From the NCBI RefSeq assembly GCF_020382885.2, contig NC_058493.1, positions 21,945,499 through 22,009,498 on the forward strand: a stretch of DNA of 64,000 nucleotides, given 5' to 3'. This stretch comes from Scatophagus argus. Lineage: Eukaryota; Chordata; Actinopteri; Scatophagidae. This document shows positions 56,739-64,000 of this stretch, piece after piece (the first letter of the stretch is position 1; each line of letters opens with the position of its first letter). The notes under the pieces were generated by a model, which saw only the letters and a program-made list of their open reading frames with translations, had not been told where the DNA came from and ran no database searches. The position numbers and the translations under genes were made by a program.

Positions 56739-58966
56739 GGACTCAGTACAATGCCTCCATTCCAGCCCCTTAATGAGAGGAGTCTTGATAGACATGAACA
56801 GCTGGGAGTGGAGGGAAAATAAAGAAAGATGGAAATGATGTTGATACCCTGCCAAAACCAACATGCAAGACCACTGCGCGCACAAGTGTGTGCGTGTGTG
56901 TTTTCAAGCCTGCCCGCCGAAATGGCTGGGCCCCTGCAAAGGTCCTGAAAGAGCCCATGAATGTCTTTACCATTATGGACATCACCCTCTGATTCACATG
57001 TGGTGGTGGCTCCTTCTCTGATTCTAGTTACCTCTTAGCCAGTCATGTTAGATGCCTCCTGGTTATCATTCGCCTCTTCAGCCTGGCTCGGAGCAGTTTT
57101 CTGAGCTTGGATCTAAAGGCCCTGACACCCTCCTTTCTTTCTTCTCCTTTCTCTTGTGGCATTCCAGTTTGTGCGCAGATCCTGGCAGAGCAAGGAAATT
57201 CACTCAAACATTAGCCAGATGAAGATAAGATCTGATTTAGATTCAGTTAATTTCACACACACACGCACAAAGAGTCATACCATTTTCAGGAGGAGGAGTT
57301 TTCATAATGAAATAGGCTACATTTGACTAAAATAGCAAGCAGTTATCTTTGCTTACACGTAGGATTAACATGATTATTGCAGGCCTTCATGGGATCCTCT
57401 GGGCCCCAAAAAGCTTTCCCCCTTTTTCCCCCTTTTCCCTTTTTTGGACAGCCCTTTTATGTATGTACTTTTATTGGAAGATCCCTCTCTTGACAGGCTG
57501 CTAGAGACATTTCGAGTTTTTGTTATTCCCAACAGAACAAAAATTAATTAATGAATTTATGTTTTGGATTAAGACTGATTAAGGTGGATTAAACCTGCAC
57601 TGATCCATATTGATGAAATGTGCAAGTGTCAGTTGTCATGATCACATGACTCTACAGTTCCTCTCGGCTCTTATTTTATGACCCACAGCTTTAGGGTACG
57701 GTCACACCTGCACAGGATCACATGAGAAAATTCACGCCTGCCCATCGCCTGGAGTTCATCTCTGCTAAACTTTGCACATGTGGCCATGCCCTGAGTGTTT
57801 CAGTTGAATCTTTGATATTGGAAAGGTACTACAGTTCTTCCCACCAATTCAATTGTTGCTAAATGTTTGTTGGATTTGTAACTCTTAGCCAATGCATTTA
57901 CAGTATCAGCTTTTTAGGAAGTAGTAATGTTTAGTTTACAACTTGTTATGCTTCCCACAAGTAGCCCATACATCAATTCAGCTGTTTTAAGCTGAGGGTT
58001 CTGCAGGTAGCAGTTATATAATTCCACAAGGAATAGGTTTTACTACACTGCGCCCTCACCACTATCTGTGTGTGTTTGTGGACTGCAGCTCAGGTCCAAA
58101 ATCAGCAGGCAACATAACATTAGTACACACTGACCTGACATCAAGCCAACTGGCTGCAGGCCATTTCCTGCAAAAACCCCAGATACAGACTGTATGTCTT
58201 CAATAACGCAACACTTCAACCTTAGTTTGATAGATAACAGTGAAGAGTTAAGTGAACAGCAATCAGCAAGCAAACATTTCAGGCATGGGCTCTTGGAGGA
58301 AATGTTGGATTATATCTGAATCCTACTGAGAGACAAACTGTAATATGTGCATCCATCTTTGTCAAAAACTCTGAAAACTCTCTCCCAAATCTACTTTTTT
58401 TTTAAGTGAATTCTTTTGCCATTTGGAAAACTCTTCAGTCTACTGCAGTTACACAAAAATAAAGTCAGAAATTCTCAAGAAGTGTCAACAACTTAAAATG
58501 AAGCAGAAAGAAAAAAAAGTGAGGTCAAATGACATCCTCTTGATTGGGGTGATATAAGTGATTAGCTGAAACAAGTGAAAATATATAATATATACATATT
58601 GTCACTCTTTATCAAATAAAAACAGTTTTGAAAAAGCAAAATGATATAACTCATCAAGACATGATGATGGTATGTGGAAATATTTGAAAGATACCACAGA
58701 CAATAGAGCATAAAAACTATACATAGACAAGACAGGAAAAAAAGAAAATAGTGTGAACATTAACATGTCCCAGTGGTGCTGTATGTACCAGCAGAATAAT
58801 ACTGGAACAATATTCCCACTGTCATAAAAACATGGAAAACCCCTTTGTCAGAGTGACGCAGAGGTCTCCCTCCCGCTGTGAGCACGCCCCGTCCCACACG
58901 GAAGCTTTCATTAACCCGAAACGGCCCGCACTTCCTTCTGGTCAGCAATTGTGCCCTGGTTTTGTG

Positions 58967-58980
58967 GTCACTATGGCAAC
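58967..58980. promoter_or_regulatory. Candidate RFX X-box
   Basis: GTCACTATGGCAAC; its reverse, GTTGCCATAGTGAC, fits the inverted-half-site X-box consensus bound by RFX factors. The surrounding 58840-59000 is more GC-rich than its flanks. No ciliary gene start is visible next to it. Confidence 0.35.
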
Positions 58981-59265
58981 GGTTGTTTTGTGGGAACAAG
59001 GGTGTCTGGCAGAGAAAGAGGTCAAATGGTTGCTACAGAGAAACGTTTGTCTTGTGTGGACACTGAAGCAGACCACAGGAACAAATCTTGTATTTGTTTG
59101 CTGCTTAGCCGGTTACCCCATGCTAGCCTAATGCAGCTTTATTGCTGCAAGAGCGAGACAAAGATCGACAAATACAAATATTTATCTTTTATGTCACATT
59201 TGAACCGAAAGTTATATTTCACAATCTTTTTCCAAGTTGAGCCCTCCTTTCATACCAAAGTACAG

Positions 59266-59860
59266 CAGTGCTAAATGCTAACATGCTCGAGCTAAAAGCT
59301 AACATGCTCACAACGACAGTGTGAAAATGCTAATGTTTAGCAGGTGAAATGTTAACCGTGTTCTCCATCTTAGTCTGTTTGCATGCTCACATTTGCTAGC
59401 ATGAAGCACAAGGTACAACAGAGGCTGGTGGGAATGTCATTAGTTTCTTAGGTATTTAAGATATAATTTTTTGCTTAAGTGACCCAGTAATAAACCATGT
59501 CAGTGAGCCAGAATGACACAATCATCAGAACACTGGATCTGGTCCACCAAAAGTATCGATCCAACCAATATTTGTTGAGAGATTACATTCAGACCCGCAA
59601 ATGTAAAACTCACAAAAATGCTGCAATAAAAGTTAAGAGACCATCAAAACTGTGAGGATTCATCCTCAAGGGAACATGGATATACTAAATCTTGTATGAA
59701 TCCAGGTGTTGGGATATTTCACTGGATAAATGGCCTGCTGGGGACAACTCAGGGGATCACCAAAATTTTAAGGGTTCAGCCTTTCAGGGACCATGAATGT
59801 CTGAGCCAAAACTTGTAATCCATCCAAAAGTTCTTGGACCAAAATGGAGTGATGGACCTA
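59266..59860 (+). repeat. Interspersed fish repeat (GCTAACATGCTCAC type)
   Basis: Repeated GCTAACATGCTC motifs, then a GGCTGGTGGGAATGTCATTAG stretch, AACTCAGGGGATCACCAAA and CAGGGACCATGAATGTCTGA. This matches a high-copy non-coding family in fish genomes. A short piece of the same family (TTTTGACCTGACGATGGCGCT) is at about 42800-42825. Confidence 0.6.
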
Positions 59861-62369
59861 TTGATCAATCAAAAATCATTTTCTCTCACATCTGAGCTAC
59901 TCCATCTGCTGGAGAGGACCATGTGATACTCCAGAACAGAAGACAGAAAAATATGAGCTAACTTAAAAATGAAAAAACTACTAAATTCTACTTAATAATA
60001 CAATAATATTTTACAGAGAGAAATAAAGTCAGAGTCTCAAAACAGAGATTATATTCCATCACATATTACCTGAGAACATAACAGGAAACCTTCTGCTGAA
60101 CAACAATTACTGTTGATGATGTTTTGTCTTCTCTGAGTCATACAGACAGTATGTTCCCACAGCTGTGTGTACAGCAGTATAATACGGTATGTCTCATGTC
60201 AAGCCGATCGTTGTTACGCACATGGCTTTGGCTTAATGTCCGTCTCAGATCTCGTCTCTCTAACTCTCTCAAAATGTGACATTACAACATTAAGCTCCGT
60301 GAAGTTTCCCTCCAGCCAAACACCAGCTGAGTTGATTGTGTTAACTGTGAAAGTGTCCATTATCATGTTTTGATCCATGAGACAAAGATCTCATCCCATC
60401 CAGGGACGCAACTTCTGGAAGCACAAGAGTAATTATGTTTCTTCTCACACCAGATTAAAAACAAACAAACTTTTAAAACAACCTCTACGGCCAGCTGCCT
60501 GCTGGAAGCTTAAAATATCTGAAATGTGAGAATGTAGGTTCATTCTGCCATTTTACTCTACAGATGTTGCTTTGGGTAAGACTGAGCTTTAACTACAGAA
60601 TGTTTTCATTAAAAGGAAAAGCAAAATACTTTAAATTGCTTTTGTGAAATTTAATTCAAATCTGCTGACAAATTTTGTTGTGAAACGTTCAGAGCCTAAG
60701 TGACAGCAGGTGAGACAGTGAAATATGATCCAGGAAGTCACAACTTTTTGTAATTCTCACATGAAGGATTTTACGACTGAAAAGTTATCACGGCAGCATT
60801 CGGTTTCTTTTGTGGCAAAAGTTGAACCGTATCCAACATTTTCACCACATGACTGTTTTTTAGTCGGACCTCCCTTGGTTGGCACCCCCTGCTGTGCTGG
60901 CAAACGGGCCTCATTCAAGTGAATAAAAGGTCTTCGTTTTTTGTTTTGTTTTTTTTTTTGTTTTTTTCAATCAGAAATAGAGCTGGACTGAAACAATGTG
61001 GCCTAGAAATGACTCACAGGTCCCAAATTCTGAACCCATCATTAAAATCCCCCACACCTCCCACAGACACACAAACACAGAGCCCCCCTGTAGTGGGTAA
61101 CTGGGTCTGGACCAGAGCAATTGAGATCATTTCACCATCAAAAGCACATAATGGGGTGATTGTGGTCTGCTGAGTGCTTATTAAGGTCAGAAGTGATCTT
61201 ACTGGTATTCTGGTAGACTACATGTTTAAGCTTGTGCTGGTTAGACCACCACCTCTAACCTCTGAGTTGTGATATCATCCGATATACAGAGAGAGGTGGA
61301 CTTTGAGAATAATGTTCTGGACTGATCTGGACAGGAAACCTACAGCTGAACGACAGTCATTGTGCTGATGATGTTTTGGGTTATCTGAGTCACACAAGTG
61401 GGCTCAATGCTCAATATGCAGCAAGTGTCACTGCAGCTCTGGAGGGAACATTAGAGAGATTATGCATTGTCTCCTGAGCAGCAGATGCTCATCTTTCTCC
61501 TGACACTGTAATGTACACTGAACCACTTGTTGCTCCCTAAAAAGTCCACACACACATCTTGAATTGCTGTGGGGCAAGATATCATCTCAGCATGTGAATT
61601 GGATGAATAGCTTTTACTCTGAGAATGAGACCGCCTCCTGAAAAATACTTTGTGGAGACTTGCAGGGTTTGAACGTGGATCAGATTAACAGGAATTCCTG
61701 ATGTCTGGGGTCTCTCTGTAGCTGAAAGACTTTCCTCAGTGTGTGGTTGCTCTCTCAGGAATAGGTGGATGCTCACAGTGACTCAACTTGGATCAGGAGC
61801 AACCAGTCAAACTGTGGTTTGGCACGTATAACAGCGTGTTGCTTGATATTATTGGAAAATTAATGCGCACAGTATTGTAAGCTATTTAGTAAAACACGAT
61901 TCTAACCGGCTTTACTGTGGTCTTTTGTTGTGAAGCTTATTTGGTGTTGATTCAGGGACAAAAAGCTTGAACGGTTAGTGGTCTAAACAAATCATTCAAC
62001 ATTTTAGGGTAAAACACTTATTTGCGTTTTTTTCCCCCTCGCCATTCCTCTCATGCCTGTGTGTTTCATATGTAGTTGGAGTCCGGGCAAGGTTAACCTT
62101 GAAAAGAATGGAAGCAGGGGGAAATGGCTAAAGTTTAAAAATACGCCTATACGCCTCTACAGTTAATCTAATTACACAAAGTACCTTGTTTGTCCAATCC
62201 ACCCATAAACAGAAATGTTTAGACAACAATTTGTGGTTTTAGGGGGAGTTACATGCAGCAACTGTTTCTTAAGCAGCAGTTTTTACATTTATCACAATTT
62301 CTGGTAGCAACCAGTAAAGATTCCAGGAAGTTAGCTTATCATCCAAAACCAAGAAAATCCAGCACAAAC

Positions 62370-62600
62370 AGAATTAAAGTGCGAATTGTTGTTTCAGTGT
62401 TTGTATGCATAAAAGAAACAAGATATTATGTGTTCATTAGTGAGATTTACAAGTGCTGGAGAGGTGAATTTTGCTACCTTATAGAGAGGCTAGCTGTTAG
62501 GCTATTAGCCTCTGTTTCAATCACAGTGCTAAGCTAAGGTAATAAGCTGCTAGCTGTAGGGCTATATAGCAATATAATAAATCAAATTATATAAGCTCAA
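62370..62600. repeat. Interspersed fish repeat, second copy
   Basis: GAGGTGAATTTTGCTACCTT, GAGAGGCTAGCTGTTAGGC and GTGCTAAGCTAAGG follow the same order as the copy at 6110-6360. Confidence 0.5.
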
Positions 62601-63681
62601 TAAATGGAGGCTTTTTAGTGTGTTTGCCAGTCAAGATGCACCAGATTTGGCGAATTGGAGGAATTGTAGAAATTGTGTAGTGAGATTAGTCAAAATCAAA
62701 ATCAGCTGATAGACACAGGCTCTTCTCAGACTACAGAATTTCTCATTTAGTTGGAAACGAGTTTTCTGATATCCTGTTGTTCAGTAAAGAGATGACAAGC
62801 ACGAAACAACCCAAACATGTTTCACAGTCGAAAACAATGATATAATACTGCCAGTAACAGCACTCTCAACAGACAAACACATCAGACAAAGCTGTCAAAA
62901 AAAGAGATCGACAAATGCCACAAAAAATTCTGATTATTACAAAAAAAAAAATTATCATATTTTGAAAGCAGATTGGCCCCTTCACATTATTCCCTGTGTA
63001 TCTGTGCTGTCAGATCATGAGGCTGTTTGAAATAAATGGCACTCATGACCAGCATTCCAGTTACTGAAGGGTAAATACCACAGAACGTTGTATAATGTTT
63101 TCATTATATACCTTTTCATCTGATTATATGCTCTGGCTTTAGGAGAAAAAATGACTTCAGAGAAGAAGAGAGCTCAAATAATCTTTACCTTTAAATGAAA
63201 CCAAATTACATTTGTAAGAACATCGACTTAAATCAATTTGGAAAGAAAAAAAAAAAACAAACCAGGAACAGAAACCACAACTCCTGCTGGATGTCATAAA
63301 TGTTTTGCCTTAAGGATGTGAGTCACTTTTAAACGAGCCAGATTATCACATGCCTTGCCAAGCGAAGGGTTTTACCCATGGTCACGGTGCAAAAATCCCT
63401 TTCTGTAAGCAAAAAGAAAAAACAAAAAAAAAACTGTTTAGAATATCTCAGTCATCAGCATGTGAAAGGACAAGTGAGGGACAGACTGGATTGCTGTGAC
63501 TGTGGAAAAAACACTTTAGAGTGTGCCGCCTGTGAACTGTCCCATTATAGTTCCATAATTCTTTTGCTTCCTCTATTTGACTTGGATGCCACAGAAAGAA
63601 AAAAAAAAAAAATCCAACCACACTGGTCGCTGAGGTCAAAAGTTTGCAGCACGTCTGACTGGGGATCAGCAAAAATAAGAT

Positions 63682-63717
63682 CAATTTACTGAAGAATATT
63701 AATTCTTCAGTAAATTG
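63682..63717. repeat. Perfect 16-bp inverted repeat with 4-base loop
   Basis: CAATTTACTGAAGAAT (63682-63697), loop ATTA, exact complement (63702-63717). AT-rich and able to form a cruciform. Confidence 0.95.
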
Positions 63718-64000
63718 CCTAATAATGTTATGTTAATGAGTCCACCGCACCTGGACAATCTACAGTGCATGAGTTCTTTAGTAATTCATCTTTCCAAAAG
63801 GCTGCAGCAGTTGCAAGTATTTTTTTTCATTTAATGACTAAATAATTACCTTTGCGAGACGAATGTTAAGTGCACTGAGGATACGTTTGACGGAGCACAG
63901 CAGTGAATGACCCGCCAACACATGGAGCCCTTCGAGTGAGTTAGTGTGTGGGCTGCTGTGTTGTAGCTACGGGCCAGCATCTCTACAACAACAGGCTCTC

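Larger units (their letters stand above)
54719..64000. other. Gene-free stretch with repeats
   Basis: No exon with family resemblance or coherent splice structure was found on either strand. Content is microsatellite (56658-56736), two interspersed fish repeats, poly-A/T tracts, decayed CTCAAGTA-type repeat near 55430-55570, and single-copy-looking DNA. Short CA-rich and TAAT-rich patches at 57200-57600 and 61000-61200 might be regulatory. Confidence 0.4.

Noticed and set aside
56611..56885. Cys/Val and His/Thr repeat proteins
   Set aside because: They are translations of the GT microsatellite.

Overview
The window looks like teleost fish nuclear DNA. It has compact intron-containing vertebrate genes, long CA/GT microsatellites, several Tc1/mariner transposons of types common in fish, LINE fragments and other fish-type repeats. 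No prokaryotic, organellar or viral genes were seen. All gene models below were built by hand from reading frame, GT/AG sites and splice phase. Family and orthology calls come from recalled protein families, not from a database search.

Layout. 1-6.6 kb: non-coding, with transposon remnants and an AT-rich block dense in homeodomain-type TAAT sites at the extreme left. 6.7-9.1 kb (minus): stk16, a complete seven-coding-exon kinase of 305 aa. 10.1-12.0 kb (plus): pcnp, complete, 171 aa, divergent from stk16 across a roughly 1-kb interval. 13.6-36.4 kb (minus): three interleukin-1-receptor-family genes transcribed right to left. In order of transcription they are a TIR-less decoy-type receptor (IL1R2-like, 31.3-36.4 kb), a TIR-bearing receptor (IL1R1-like, 22.9-27.7 kb) and il18rap (13.6-20.2 kb). 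The order matches the mammalian series IL1R2, IL1R1 ... IL18RAP. 39.3-48.3 kb (plus): a ccdc81 gene of 14 coding exons that lacks the segment for the first HU-like domain. 48.3-64 kb: no recognisable host gene; it holds one structurally complete Tc1 element (53.1-54.7 kb) with an uninterrupted 339-aa transposase.

How the genes relate. The receptor cluster is the functional core. The decoy-type and signalling-type receptors share near-identical ligand-binding immunoglobulin exons and some introns, while their signal-peptide and membrane/cytoplasmic exons have diverged. One would be expected to bind ligand silently and the other to signal. This mosaic points to recent gene conversion or recombination between decoy and receptor. 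The IL1R1-like gene also carries a decayed extra copy of its own Ig2 exon pair, and the decoy gene has lost a short N-terminal exon exactly where a LINE fragment begins. il18rap would be the accessory chain of an IL-18-type receptor. stk16, pcnp and ccdc81 appear to be unrelated neighbours.
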